From Nevskia sp. (GTDB lineage: Bacteria > Pseudomonadota > Gammaproteobacteria > Nevskiales > Nevskiaceae): 62,604 nt of DNA. Below the pieces are notes generated by a model. That model saw nothing but the letters and a program-made list of their open reading frames with translations. It searched no databases and had not been told where the DNA came from. Both the position numbers and the translations under genes were made by a program. The DNA lies in assembly GCA_016779605.1 (NCBI GenBank), contig JADHNH010000006.1:1-62604 (forward strand), written 5' to 3'. Positions 24,580 to 34,653 of this stretch are shown one piece after another. Positions within the stretch are counted from its first letter, which is position 1. Every line of letters begins with the position of its first letter.

Positions 24580-25623
24580 TCAGGCAACCAGCGCCGGACT
24601 CCAGGCGGGCGCCGGCGCCGGCCCTCCCGCACGGAACGGCTCCAGTTCCGGAACACCTTCGAGCAGCAGGGGTGCCGCGTGCAGGTAGGCGGTGGTGCGG
24701 CGCTTCTGGTCGATGTCGTCGTAGACGCGCTGGATCTGCTCGGGCGTATAGCGCAGAACCGCGGCCGCTTCGGCCGGGGTCACGCCGTGGTTCTTGGCCC
24801 ACAGGATCAGGTCCAGCTTCGAGTAGTGCACCGAAAAGTAGAAGTCTTCCTGCGACTGTTCCAGGCTGTAGGTGTCGGTGGTCGGCTCGCGCTGCAGGAT
24901 CTCCTCGATGACGCCGAGGTGCCGCGCCAGCGCATAGACCTGCGTCTTGTACAGCCCGGCAATCGGCTTGACGTCCGCCGCGCCGTCGCCGAGCTTGACG
25001 AAAAAGCCCTGGTCGTACTCCAGGCGGTTGGGCGTGCCGGAGGTGGCGAACACCAGGCGGTCGGCGTGGAAATATTCCAGCATCTTGCGCACGCGCTGCT
25101 TGAAATTCGTCGCCGCGACGATCTGCAGGTAGGCCTGCGGCGACAGCCGCACGCGATGCTCGGCGCCGTCCGGCCGCCGTACCACCGCGTAGAACACGTT
25201 CAGTCCGCCGGATCCCAGGCGGTCGCCGTGCATGACGATTTTCCACGGCCAGTCCGGCTGGAATTCCGGGTACACCGAGCGCACCGCTTCGTCGCGCAGG
25301 CGGTAGCAGCCCAGGGCGTCGAGCACCGGCGCGATGTCGTGCACGCTGTAGCCGATGCCGAGGTTTTCGCACAGCTTGCGTCCGAACGCGCTGCTGTCGG
25401 AGCTCGAATCGCGTTCCGGCAGCAACAGGCCATGCACGCGCTTCGGCCCGAGCGCGCGCACCGCCAGCGCCGCCGTGCACGCCGAGTCGATGCCGCCCGA
25501 CACCGCCACCACCAGGCCGCGGCGCCGCAGGGTCGTCAGCACCGCCTCGCGCAGGCCGGCGCACAGCTGCGCCGCCTTGGCTTCCAGGTCGATCTGCAGC
25601 ACATTTTCGTGAAACGGGGTCAT
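24580..25623 (-). CDS. NAD-synthetase-like ATP pyrophosphatase (amide-forming), ACP cluster
   Basis: This 347-residue N-type ATP pyrophosphatase is related to ammonia-dependent NadE. The signature AVSGGIDSACTAALAV (SGGIDS at 42-47) binds ATP pyrophosphate. SGTPNRLEYDQGFFVKLGDG, then ADVKPIAGLYKTQVYALA, matches the NadE core in which a G-GD-sD-kPi-dl-Kt pattern follows. Compared with housekeeping NadE it carries an insert (about 95-150, including YPEFQPDWPWKIVMHGDRLG) and lacks a glutaminase domain, so it would use free ammonia. ATGA overlap with the AMP-ligase gene means tight coupling. It probably amidates a pathway intermediate rather than NAD precursor, but a role in NAD synthesis is not excluded. 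Confidence 0.8.
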   Translation of the reverse strand: MTPFHENVLQIDLEAKAAQLCAGLREAVLTTLRRRGLVVAVSGGIDSACTAALAVRALGPKRVHGLLLPERDSSSDSSAFGRKLCENLGIGYSVHDIAPVLDALGCYRLRDEAVRSVYPEFQPDWPWKIVMHGDRLGSGGLNVFYAVVRRPDGAEHRVRLSPQAYLQIVAATNFKQRVRKMLEYFHADRLVFATSGTPNRLEYDQGFFVKLGDGAADVKPIAGLYKTQVYALARHLGVIEEILQREPTTDTYSLEQSQEDFYFSVHYSKLDLILWAKNHGVTPAEAAAVLRYTPEQIQRVYDDIDQKRRTTAYLHAAPLLLEGVPELEPFRAGGPAPAPAWSPALVA

Positions 25624-27182
25624 TGGAGCACCTTGGTCTTGAGTTCGCCCTTGGCGATTTTTCCGGTGGTGGTTCGAGGCAGCACGGCCTCGAAACGGAT
25701 GGTTCGCGGCACCGCGTACGCCGAGCCCTGCTCGCGGCAGAACTTGCGCAGCGCGTTTTCGTCGGCTTCGGCACCCGCGCGCATCACCACGAACGCGGCG
25801 GCGCTCTCGCCCTCGACCGCGTCGGGCACGCCGACCACCGCCGCTTCGCTGACGTCGGGGTGGCGGCACAGGCATTGCTCGATTTCCGCGGCACCGATCC
25901 GATGGCCGCGGATCTTGAGGATGTCCTTGGCGCGGCCGGTGATGAAGAAGTAGCCGTCGGCATCGCGGTAGGCCAGGTCGCCGGTCCACAGCCAGCCGTG
26001 CCGGAGAATCTGCCGGGTGGCTTCCTCGTCGTTGTAATAGCCCTGGGTGACATTGTCGCCGCGCGCCGCCAGCTGGCCGACCTGCCCGGTGGCGCACTCG
26101 CGCCCGTCCTCGTCCAGCACGCGCAGCTCGACGCCGGCAATGCCGCGGCCGATCGAGCCCTCCTTGGCCTGCGCCGACTCCGGCGGCAGGTAGGACAGCC
26201 GTGCCGTGGCCTCGGTCTGGCCGTACATGACGTAGAGCCTGGCCGGCGCAAACGCCGCGCGGGCCCAGCGCACCGTGTCGGCCTGCATCGGCCCGCCCGC
26301 CTGCGTCACGTAGCGCAGCGCGGGAAAATCCGCGTCGGTGGCGGCACCCTGCCGGCGCAGCAGCTCGAACGTCAGCGGCACGCCGGCGAAACCGGTGCAG
26401 GCCTGCTGCGCCATGGCTTCCATCACCACGCGCGGATAGGTGAAGCGATGGTCGAAGAACACCGAACCGCCGGCCAGCAGGTGCGTCTGCAGCAGGCTTT
26501 TGCCGTAGCAGTGGTACAGCGGCAGGATCGACAGGACGCGATCCGCGGGGCCCAGTTGCAGGAATTCGCAGATGGAACGCGTATTGGCGGCGATGTTCCG
26601 GTGGGTCTGCACCACGCCCAGGCGGCGGCCGGTGCTGCCGGAGGTGTAGATGAGCAGCGCCGGCGCATCGGCATCCAGCACCGCAGACGGCGCCGGCGCG
26701 TGCCCGGCCTCGACGGCGCCGTCTTCGCCCACCCAGGTCCATTCGGCAGGCGCCAGCAGCTCGCACATGCGCGGCGGCGGCGGCGCCGGATGCACGATCC
26801 AGATCCGGCGGAACGGCGCATGGATGGCTGCCCACAGGGCGGCGTCGCGCCCGGCGATGACGGCGTGTCGCGCCTGCGTCTGCTCGGCGATGGCGCGCAG
26901 CGCTTCGGCGCCCCACTCGCGGCTCACCTCGACCGCACAGCCGCCGCAGGACTGCACCGCCAGGCTCGCCACCACCGCCGCCGGCCCGTTCGGCAGTGCC
27001 AGCATGACGCGCTCGCCCGCCGCCACGCCCTGCCGCGCCAGCAGCGCCGCCGCCAGCCTCACGCGCCCGGCGACTTCGCCGTAGCTGAGCCAGCCCGAGG
27101 GCGTGCCCAGGCAGGGCGCGAGCGGCGCCCGCGCCGCATGGGCCATCAGCCAATCCACCGCGAACGGGCTCGATGCGTTCAT
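25620..27182 (-). CDS. AMP-dependent acyl ligase of the ACP cluster
   Basis: This 520-residue ANL-family adenylating enzyme starts at ATG 27182 and overlaps the asparagine-synthetase stop (ATGA). The P-loop is LLIYTSGSTGRRLGVVQTHR; the second motif is LYVMYGQTEATARL; the hinge GYFFITGRAKDILKIRGHRI and the lysine motif PRTTTGKIAKGELKTK are both intact. Its style resembles the acyl-ACP/acyl-CoA ligases found in exosortase-associated polysaccharide clusters. With an ACP gene two positions upstream, it probably activates a carboxylic acid and loads it on that carrier. The acid cannot be deduced from sequence. Confidence 0.87.
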   Translation of the reverse strand: MNASSPFAVDWLMAHAARAPLAPCLGTPSGWLSYGEVAGRVRLAAALLARQGVAAGERVMLALPNGPAAVVASLAVQSCGGCAVEVSREWGAEALRAIAEQTQARHAVIAGRDAALWAAIHAPFRRIWIVHPAPPPPRMCELLAPAEWTWVGEDGAVEAGHAPAPSAVLDADAPALLIYTSGSTGRRLGVVQTHRNIAANTRSICEFLQLGPADRVLSILPLYHCYGKSLLQTHLLAGGSVFFDHRFTYPRVVMEAMAQQACTGFAGVPLTFELLRRQGAATDADFPALRYVTQAGGPMQADTVRWARAAFAPARLYVMYGQTEATARLSYLPPESAQAKEGSIGRGIAGVELRVLDEDGRECATGQVGQLAARGDNVTQGYYNDEEATRQILRHGWLWTGDLAYRDADGYFFITGRAKDILKIRGHRIGAAEIEQCLCRHPDVSEAAVVGVPDAVEGESAAAFVVMRAGAEADENALRKFCREQGSAYAVPRTIRFEAVLPRTTTGKIAKGELKTKVLQ

Positions 27183-29176
27183 GCCGCAGCCTCCGCCGGC
27201 GCGCCGAGCAACTCCACCTGGTCGATGCGGGCCTGCGGGATCCGCCGCTGCGCGCCGAATTGCCGCCAGAGCAGTTGCGTCGTCGCCACCGCCATCAACG
27301 CCATGTTGTCGGCTTCGGTCGGCGCCGCGCCGGATTGCGCCAGCTTGGCCACCAGCCGCTCCACCTTGGCACCGTCGAACACGCCGGCGCGGTCCACCGC
27401 CTCGCGCGCCAACAGCTCGCGGCTCCACTGCGGTGCCGCGGCGCCGGCCAGGCATTCGGCGACCGGCGCCCGGTAGGGAAACTTGGGCCGCTGCGCAACC
27501 GCGGCCGGCAACAGCGGCCGCGCGTAGCGCTTGAGAATGACTTTCTCCTTGAGACCGCACAGCTTCATGCGCGCCGGCAGCCGCGCGGCGAATTCGATCA
27601 GGCGATGGTCGAGGAACGGGAACCTTCCCTCCACCGAGTGCCCCATCAGCATGCGGTCGCCCTGTGCCGACAACAGGTAGCCGGACAGCAAGGTCTGCAT
27701 CTCCAGGTACTGGGCGCGCGCCAGCGGGCGCCAGCCGGCAAACGCCGGCGGCAGCGTATCCAGCAGGGCTTGCGCGGGCGTCTGGCCGTGCAGGGCCTGC
27801 ACGAACGCCGGCGCCAGGAATCGCGCCACGCGGCCGCTGTTGGCCCAGCGGATGCGATGGGAAAAATCGCGCGCCGCGCTGCCCTCGTCGCCGATGCCGT
27901 AGAACTGCCGCAGCATGGCCGGCGGCTGCTGCGACAGCGCCATGTACGGGTACAGCCGCCCCAGCAGCCGCGGACGCACCGCGGACTGCGGCTGCCGCGC
28001 CCAGAATTGGCGGATGGCGGTCTCCTTGAACAGGTCGTAGCCCCAGAAGGTCTCGTCGGCGCCTTCGCCGGTGAGCACCACCTTGGTGCCCTGCGACCGC
28101 ACCAGCTCCGACAGCCGGAAGAAAGGTGCCGGCGCCGAGCGCAGCAGCACTTGCTCGGCATGATCCACCACCGCCGGCAGCAGCTCGCCGATGTCACGGT
28201 CGCCGACCAGTACCTGGTGGTGCGCGGTGCCCAGCGCGCGCGCCACGCTGGCCTGGTAGCCGCGCTCGTCGTAACGCGCCTGCTCGAAGCCCACCGAGAA
28301 TGTCTGCAGCGTGCCCTTCAGCTCCCTCTGGGCGATCGCGCAGATCAGGCTGGAGTCGAGCCCGCCGGAAAGATAAGCCGCCACCGGCACGTCGGCGCGC
28401 AGGCGCAGCCGCACCGCGTCGGTGAGGATCTCGTCAAGCTGGGCCAGCGCGCGCGGTTCCGTCAGCGCGTGGTCCACCGCATCCGCGCCCAGGTCGAGAT
28501 CCCAGTAGCGGCGCACCGCGAGCCGGCCGCCGCGATGGCGGGCGGTGCATCCCGGCGGCAGCGACAGCACGCCGGCGAATGCGCTGTGCGGCGGTACCGG
28601 CGCCCACAGGTGCAGGGTCTGGTGCAGCGCGGCCCGGTCCAGCTCGGGCGCCAGCCAGCCGCCGGCGAAGATGGCCTTGGCCTCGGACGCGAAGGCCAGT
28701 CCGTCCCGGCCCTCGTGGTAGAACAACGGCCGCACGCCCACGCGGTCCCGCGCCAGCCAAAGGCTGCGGTCGCGCGGATCCCACAAGGCGAAGGCGAACT
28801 GGCCGATGAAGCTGCGCACGCAGTCGATCCCTTCGCGCAGGAACGCCGCCAGGATCACCTCGGTGTCCGAGCGCGTGCGGAAGCGATAGCCCGCCGCCAG
28901 CCGCGCGCGCAGTTCCACGTGGTTGAAAATCTCGCCGTTGAACACCACGCTGATGCCGCTATCCGGATCGGTCATGGGCTGATGACCGCCGGCCACGTCG
29001 ACGATCGAAAGGCGCGTGTGGCCCAGGCCGACGCCGTCGGCGAGCAGCGCTTGCTGCGCATCCGGTCCGCGGTGGTAAAGGCTGGCGGTCATCCGCCGCA
29101 GGGGCCCGGCGAAGCGCCGCAGGCGCTCCTGTTCGGACAGCTGGGCCGGCGTGGTGAATCCGACGATTCCGCACAT
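27179..29176 (-). CDS. asnB: Glutamine-hydrolysing asparagine synthetase homologue, ACP cluster
   Basis: This 665-residue class B amidotransferase starts MCGIVGF, so Cys2 is free to act as the glutaminase nucleophile. RLSIVDVAGGHQPM, then VVFNGEIFNHVELR and RSDTEVIL complete the glutaminase half. The synthetase half has AYLSGGLDSSLICA (the SGGLDSS pyrophosphate loop) and LTGEGADETFWGYD. All catalytic elements of AsnB are present and length is as for AsnB-like enzymes of natural-product and polysaccharide clusters. It lies 32 bp after the ACP gene. In this setting it may transfer ammonia to a carrier-bound or activated acid instead of aspartate. Confidence 0.9.
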   Translation of the reverse strand: MCGIVGFTTPAQLSEQERLRRFAGPLRRMTASLYHRGPDAQQALLADGVGLGHTRLSIVDVAGGHQPMTDPDSGISVVFNGEIFNHVELRARLAAGYRFRTRSDTEVILAAFLREGIDCVRSFIGQFAFALWDPRDRSLWLARDRVGVRPLFYHEGRDGLAFASEAKAIFAGGWLAPELDRAALHQTLHLWAPVPPHSAFAGVLSLPPGCTARHRGGRLAVRRYWDLDLGADAVDHALTEPRALAQLDEILTDAVRLRLRADVPVAAYLSGGLDSSLICAIAQRELKGTLQTFSVGFEQARYDERGYQASVARALGTAHHQVLVGDRDIGELLPAVVDHAEQVLLRSAPAPFFRLSELVRSQGTKVVLTGEGADETFWGYDLFKETAIRQFWARQPQSAVRPRLLGRLYPYMALSQQPPAMLRQFYGIGDEGSAARDFSHRIRWANSGRVARFLAPAFVQALHGQTPAQALLDTLPPAFAGWRPLARAQYLEMQTLLSGYLLSAQGDRMLMGHSVEGRFPFLDHRLIEFAARLPARMKLCGLKEKVILKRYARPLLPAAVAQRPKFPYRAPVAECLAGAAAPQWSRELLAREAVDRAGVFDGAKVERLVAKLAQSGAAPTEADNMALMAVATTQLLWRQFGAQRRIPQARIDQVELLGAPAEAAA

Positions 29177-29208
29177 GATCGGCAGCGCCTGGCGCAGGTA
29201 ATCGCGGG

Positions 29209-29451
29209 CTAGGCGGCGACGGCGCGCTTGCGCTCGATGAACCCGGCCAGGTTGTCGACCGAGTCCAGGTTCTCCGGCACCAGTTCGACGTCGACGATGG
29301 CGATCCCGAACGTCTTTTCCAGGAACACCACCAGCTCGAGCATGCCCATGGAATCGATGATGCCGTTCTTGAGGAACGAATCGCCGTCGGCGAACTCGTC
29401 GACGAAAAACGTGTCGCTGATGAATGACCGAATCTGCTCTCTTGACGTCAT
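29209..29451 (-). CDS. Acyl carrier protein
   Basis: This is an 80-residue carrier. The phosphopantetheine site is in the segment GIIDSMGMLELVVFLEKTFG, where Ser34 of the DSM motif takes the prosthetic group. Helix I (REQIRSFISDTFF) and the acidic helix around DSVDNLAGFIERKR complete the four-helix fold. It is not the fatty-acid AcpP (which has DSLD and lies near fabF) but a dedicated carrier of this cluster. ATG 29451 overlaps the stop of the upstream acyltransferase gene (ATGA). Everything in the cluster downstream could act on its acyl group. Confidence 0.92.
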   Translation of the reverse strand: MTSREQIRSFISDTFFVDEFADGDSFLKNGIIDSMGMLELVVFLEKTFGIAIVDVELVPENLDSVDNLAGFIERKRAVAA

Positions 29452-30053
29452 GACAGCCCTCCCAATAATTGGCCGGCGGCCTGCGCCGGTCGCAGCGGTG
29501 TTCGAACATCCGGCGCCGTCCCGGCCCTGCGGCCCAGCGCATCCAGCGGCATCGCCCTGGCGGGTGCGCCCAGTGCCAGGCTATGCGCCGGCACGTCGCT
29601 GACCACGACGCTGCCGGCGGCGACCACCGAGCCCTCGCCGATCGTCACCCCGGGGCTGAGCACGGCACCATGCGCCACCCAGACATCGTCGCCGACGACG
29701 ATGTCGCCGCCGGCACCGTCGGCGCTGCGGATCTGCACCATCGAGGCGAACATGCAGCGCTTGCCGACCGTGAACGAGTGCGCGACCTCGATCACCGCGC
29801 CGTAGTTGAACAGCGACTCCTCGCCGATCCGCATGCTGGCACCCGCGCGCACCGTGATCGCCGTCGGGATCATGCCGCCGAGAAACGTGACGTTGCGCCC
29901 GACCTGCAGCGTGCCGCGATTGTCCAGCACGATCGGCCCGGTGACGCAGACGCCCCGCCCGATCTGCGCGCTGCGCAGCACCCAGCGTGCCCGCAGGCGC
30001 CCGAAGAAGCGCACCTGCTTGCGCCACAGGCCGTTGTCGTCGAAGTCGGTCAC
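29448..30053 (-). CDS. Left-handed beta-helix acyltransferase 1
   Basis: This acyl- or acetyltransferase of about 201 residues is of the hexapeptide (LbH) type, with repeats such as ITVRAGASMRIGEESLFNYG, then IVVGDDVWVAHGAVLSPGVT and IGEGSVVAAGSVV. The C-terminal VPAHSLALGAPARAM is the typical closing motif, and the histidine in EVAHSF is a candidate catalytic base. GTG 30053 was chosen because it follows the upstream stop by 16 bp; an upstream frame overlaps the previous gene. Such enzymes trim sugars or amino groups with acetyl- or acyl-CoA/ACP, and the coupled ACP gene suggests an acyl-ACP donor. Confidence 0.83.
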   Translation of the reverse strand: MTDFDDNGLWRKQVRFFGRLRARWVLRSAQIGRGVCVTGPIVLDNRGTLQVGRNVTFLGGMIPTAITVRAGASMRIGEESLFNYGAVIEVAHSFTVGKRCMFASMVQIRSADGAGGDIVVGDDVWVAHGAVLSPGVTIGEGSVVAAGSVVVSDVPAHSLALGAPARAMPLDALGRRAGTAPDVRTPLRPAQAAGQLLGGLS

Positions 30054-30069
30054 GTCCGCTGGAGCCTCG

Positions 30070-30612
30070 CTACTGCGCCGCGGCGGCGTGCACCGCACGC
30101 GGGGGATTGCCCGCGACGAATGCGGCTTTCGGCACGCGCCGGCTGATCACCGAGTGCGGGCCGATGCGCGCGCCCGCCTGCACGCAGGCGCCCGGCAGCA
30201 GGATGGCGTGCTCGCCGATGCGCACGCCCTGTTCCACGCAGACCTTCACCGACGGCGGCCGCTGGTGGCGGTCGCCGCGCAGCGGGTGGAACTGGTTGTC
30301 GATGATCTTGACGAACGGCTCCAGCACGCTGGCGCCGCCGATCTTCACGTTGTCGGTCGCCTCGATCGAGCAGCCGCCGCGCACGATCACATCGTCGCCG
30401 ATCTCGATCACTGCGCCGCGGGTCGCGTGCAGTTCGATCGGCGCAGCGCGGCCGTCGAGCAGTACGTTGCGGCCCAGTACGATGCGCCCGCCGCCGCGGA
30501 TCCACAGGCGGCCCAGTGCGCGCGTACCGCTGCCGACTTCGCTACAGCGCCACAGCCGCAGCCGGGTGCAGGCGTCGACCGCGCGCTGCCGCACTAGATC
30601 GAAGCAGTTCAT
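30070..30612 (-). CDS. Left-handed beta-helix acyltransferase 2
   Basis: This 180-residue hexapeptide-repeat transferase is the first gene of the ACP cluster. Coils include IVLGRNVLLDGRAAPIELHA, then VIEIGDDVIVRGGCSIEATD, VKIGGASVLEPFVKI and RIGEHAILLPGACVQAGARI. The tail SRRVPKAAFVAGNPPRAV is the family end motif. Histidine in DNQFHPL may be the catalytic base. It is only distantly similar to the second LbH enzyme and may act on a different position of the product. The gene has no strong ribosome site; the promoter of the cluster should lie in the 343 bp upstream. Confidence 0.82.
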   Translation of the reverse strand: MNCFDLVRQRAVDACTRLRLWRCSEVGSGTRALGRLWIRGGGRIVLGRNVLLDGRAAPIELHATRGAVIEIGDDVIVRGGCSIEATDNVKIGGASVLEPFVKIIDNQFHPLRGDRHQRPPSVKVCVEQGVRIGEHAILLPGACVQAGARIGPHSVISRRVPKAAFVAGNPPRAVHAAAAQ

Positions 30613-30955
30613 GGGCGCCGCGCGCCGTACCGGCCCTGCCGGCCACCGGCCTGCCGGACCCGCTCACACTTGCATTGCGCAACCCGCATCGACGATCCCT
30701 TCGAAGTGCCTGCACGATCCGCGTGCCGCACGCGGCGGCCACCCGGCGCGCGCCCGCCCGGCTGCAATCCGGCCGGCTGCTTCGCGCCTGCGTGTTCGCT
30801 TGTGCGCAGATTCCGGTTGGCCAGGGCAGCGTGCACCATGGGCGGCAGATTAGGAGCTGCGCCAGTACAGGTCTGTTCGAAATCGCACAATCGGCGGCGA
30901 CCGCTCGCAGGTGCACGGCAGCTCGCGGCGGGCGGCCGCAAACCGGCCGTCGCCT
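30613..30955. other. Intergenic region between the diguanylate cyclase and the ACP cluster
   Basis: These 343 bp separate the end of the cyclase gene from the start of the ACP cluster, both on the minus strand, so they should contain the cyclase 3' end and the promoter of the cluster. I find no hexamer pair better than a weak TTGTGC/TACTGG on the reverse strand near 30880-30855. No RNA gene or repeat is visible. Confidence 0.35.
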
Positions 30956-33532
30956 TTATGCGGCGTGGGACGCGGGTGGAGCGCCGCCGGACGAGTGGGG
31001 GCGCACGCTGCCGTGGCCGCGCACGGCGTTGCGGCCCGAACGCTTGGCCTGGTACATCGCCTGGTCGGCGCGGCCGAGCAGCGCTTCGATCGCCGCGTCG
31101 CCCGGCTCCATCGAGGCCACGCCGATGGAGGCGGTGACTTCAAGCGTGGTGCCGTCCGGCAGCCGGAAGGTGCCGGCGGCGATCGAGCCGCGCAGCCGCT
31201 CGGCCACTTCCATCGCCTGTTCGTGCGTGGTATCGGGCAGGGCGATGCAGAATTCCTCGCCGCCGAGGCGCCCGGCGATATCGACCTCGCGCAGCGCCAG
31301 GCGGATCAGCTGCCCCAGGTGCTGCAGCACGGCATCGCCGCCCTGGTGGCCATGGACGTCGTTGATCTTCTTGAAGTGGTCCACGTCCAGGATCATCAGG
31401 GACAGCTCGCCGCCATGCCTTTGCAGGCGCTTGATCTCGCGGCCGGCCACCTCCAGGAAGTGCCGGCGCGTGCCGAGCTCGGTGAGCACGTCCAGCGTCG
31501 CCAGGCGTTCCAGCTCCTGCGCCATGCGCCGGCGCTCGCTGATGTCGATGAACGATTCGATCACCTCGCGCACGGCGCCCTGCCGGTCGTACTGACATAC
31601 GGCGTTGACCAGCAGCCAGCGCACCGCGCCGCCGGCGGAGCGGATGCCGACCACGCGGTCCGTCGCCGTGCCCCGCGTCTGCAGCGCCAGGCTGATCGGG
31701 TGTTCCTGCACCGGCAGCGCCGTGCCGTCTTCGCGCACCAGACGCCAGCGCGGATCGCCGAGCACGCCGCCGATCAGCTCCGCTTGGGGCACGCCCAGCA
31801 GGTCCGCGGCCTGCGGATTGGCGAACTTGATGCGGGCGTCGGCGCCGTACACCATCACCGCCGCGTGCACGCCGTCGAGCACCGACTGCAGCTGCGCGCG
31901 GCCTTGTTCCAGTGCCTGCTCCAGCCGCCTGCGCTCGGAGACGTCGCGGACGATGCTGGCGATACCGGTCACGGCACCGGCGGAGTCGCGGATCGGCGAC
32001 GCCGTCAGCGAAACCTCGACCTGCGCGCCGTCCTTGCGGCAAAGCGGCATGTCGAACTGCCCGACGGTCTCTCCCCGGCGCACCCGCTCGAGCACCGTCA
32101 GGCCGCGCGCCAGCTGCTCCGGCGAGGCCAGCAGGGTCAGTGAATTGCCGATCATTTCCCCCGCGCCGTAGCCGAACAGCGCCGTCGCCGCCGGGTTCCA
32201 GCTGGTGATGGTACCGTCGGGCCGGCTGCTGATGACGGCGTCGTTGGAGTTTTCCACCACCAGCGACAGCAGCCGGCGCATGCTCTCGGCGTTGCGGCGC
32301 TCGCGCATGTCGTAGATCGTGCTGCGGCTGCGCAGGAACCGGCCCTCGGCATCCTTCACCGCGGTGGCGCTGAGCAGCACCGGCAGCAGCGAGCCGTCCT
32401 TGCAGATGAACTCCAGTTCCAGGTCGCGCACGCTGCCGGTGCGCATGAATTGCGGATAGTTCACTTCGACGATCGCCCGGCTGGCGGGCGTGACCAGGTC
32501 GACCGCTTTCACCCGCCCGACCAGTTCTTCGCGGCTGTATCCCAGCCATTCCAGCTCGGTGCGGTTGATCTCGACGATGAGGCCGTCCGCGTCGAGGGAA
32601 TGGTAGCCGCAGGGCGCGCCGTCGTAGAGATCCCGGATCTGGCCGGAGGAGCGTTCGAGCGCGCGGTTGACCTCACCCAGTTGCGCCGCGCGGTGCCGGA
32701 GATTCTGCGTCTGCGCAACCAGGCCGGCCATCAGCATCGACACCAGCAGCCCCAGTCCGAGCAGGAGATTGGGCAGGCGGGCGACCTCCGGTCCGGTCGC
32801 CTCCGCCGTGAGCTGGGTGCGCAGCGCCTGCCAGCCGAGCAGCACGAGCAGGCTCAGGCCGACGCCGACGCTGGCCGACAGCCAGGGCACGTCGCTCCAG
32901 GAAGCGGCCCGGCCGATGCCCATGGTGGCGAGCACCAGCGCGACTCCCAGCACGGCGAGTCCCGCCGCGGTCAGCGCCGCCATGCGCGTCAGCCAGCCCC
33001 ACTCGAACGCCGGCGCGATGCCGAACACGTAGCCGGTCAAGGCGACCAGGCCGATGGCCGAGACAATGCTGCCGAGCACCCCTGCGACCGCCAGGGTGGA
33101 CGGCCGCCGTCCCAGGCCGGCGAGCGCGACGCCCAGACCCGCCAGCGCCAGCGCCGAGGCCGTGTTCGGCGCCATGCGTCCGGGATGGACCAGATGCATG
33201 GCCGGCGGCACGCGCAGGAACAGTTCGTCGACGCCCAGGGAAACCGAGCTCAGATACTCTTCAAGGGTAAGCACACCCGCCAGGGAGGCGAGCATTCCGA
33301 CGGCCACGGCGAGCCTGGAAAACCCGCTCAGCGCGGCGCGCAGGCCGGTGCCGCACATGACAAAGGTCAGTGCCGTATTGAACGAAACCGGCGGAGAAGC
33401 GGGCGCAAGCTGGGTCCATCCCGGTGCACCGGCAATCCAGGCCAGGCAGATGCCGGCACTGGCCGCAATCAGAATGTCCGCAAGCACGGCGGCGAATCGA
33501 ACCATCGTTCGCTGACGATCCAGTTCTCTCAT
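30956..33532 (-). CDS. Membrane PAS-GGDEF diguanylate cyclase
   Basis: This 858-residue cyclic-di-GMP synthase starts with a membrane region of about eight helices (residues 10-270, including VRFAAVLADILIAASAGICL). Three PAS domains follow (RDLYDGAPCGYHSLDADG, then VVENSNDAVISSRPDG, then VLDGVHAAVMVYGADA) and a GGDEF domain ends the protein. The active site reads GGEEF at 757-761, which is functional in many enzymes, and the inhibitory site RxxD (REVD) lies five residues before it, so product feedback is likely. A perfect FNR-like palindrome lies 123 bp upstream with a matching -10, suggesting control by a Crp/Fnr protein. It may regulate the exopolysaccharide locus. Confidence 0.9.
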   Translation of the reverse strand: MRELDRQRTMVRFAAVLADILIAASAGICLAWIAGAPGWTQLAPASPPVSFNTALTFVMCGTGLRAALSGFSRLAVAVGMLASLAGVLTLEEYLSSVSLGVDELFLRVPPAMHLVHPGRMAPNTASALALAGLGVALAGLGRRPSTLAVAGVLGSIVSAIGLVALTGYVFGIAPAFEWGWLTRMAALTAAGLAVLGVALVLATMGIGRAASWSDVPWLSASVGVGLSLLVLLGWQALRTQLTAEATGPEVARLPNLLLGLGLLVSMLMAGLVAQTQNLRHRAAQLGEVNRALERSSGQIRDLYDGAPCGYHSLDADGLIVEINRTELEWLGYSREELVGRVKAVDLVTPASRAIVEVNYPQFMRTGSVRDLELEFICKDGSLLPVLLSATAVKDAEGRFLRSRSTIYDMRERRNAESMRRLLSLVVENSNDAVISSRPDGTITSWNPAATALFGYGAGEMIGNSLTLLASPEQLARGLTVLERVRRGETVGQFDMPLCRKDGAQVEVSLTASPIRDSAGAVTGIASIVRDVSERRRLEQALEQGRAQLQSVLDGVHAAVMVYGADARIKFANPQAADLLGVPQAELIGGVLGDPRWRLVREDGTALPVQEHPISLALQTRGTATDRVVGIRSAGGAVRWLLVNAVCQYDRQGAVREVIESFIDISERRRMAQELERLATLDVLTELGTRRHFLEVAGREIKRLQRHGGELSLMILDVDHFKKINDVHGHQGGDAVLQHLGQLIRLALREVDIAGRLGGEEFCIALPDTTHEQAMEVAERLRGSIAAGTFRLPDGTTLEVTASIGVASMEPGDAAIEALLGRADQAMYQAKRSGRNAVRGHGSVRPHSSGGAPPASHAA

Positions 33533-33626
33533 AGCGCCTCGACCTGCCCCAAGCCTTCTACAGCGCGGCCGCCGGGGCCTGCACGCCGCGCAGGCCGCTG
33601 CCGTGTGCAGTCACCCTTGACGTCAA

Positions 33627-33669
33627 ATTTTCGTGAATTGGGACGGCGGCGAAATTGACCTGGGTCAAT
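33627..33669 (-). promoter_or_regulatory. FNR-type palindrome and -10 upstream of the diguanylate cyclase
   Basis: ATTGACCTGGGTCAAT (33654-33669) is a perfect inverted repeat of the FNR/Crp type (TTGAC-N4-GTCAA). For the cyclase gene on the reverse strand its centre (33661.5) would be at -41.5 for a start site near 33620, and GAAAAT at 33632-33627 then occupies the -10 position. This is the layout of class II FNR/Crp activation. A second palindrome TTGACGTCAA at 33617-33626 overlaps the predicted start site. Confidence 0.55.
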
Positions 33670-33690
33670 CCAGGGTGCGCAGGCGCACCG

Positions 33691-34605
<915 letters not shown>

Positions 34606-34653
34606 GGGTTCGGCGCGCCGCCTATGCGGCCGCAGGGCGCTTGCCGGCCGTCT

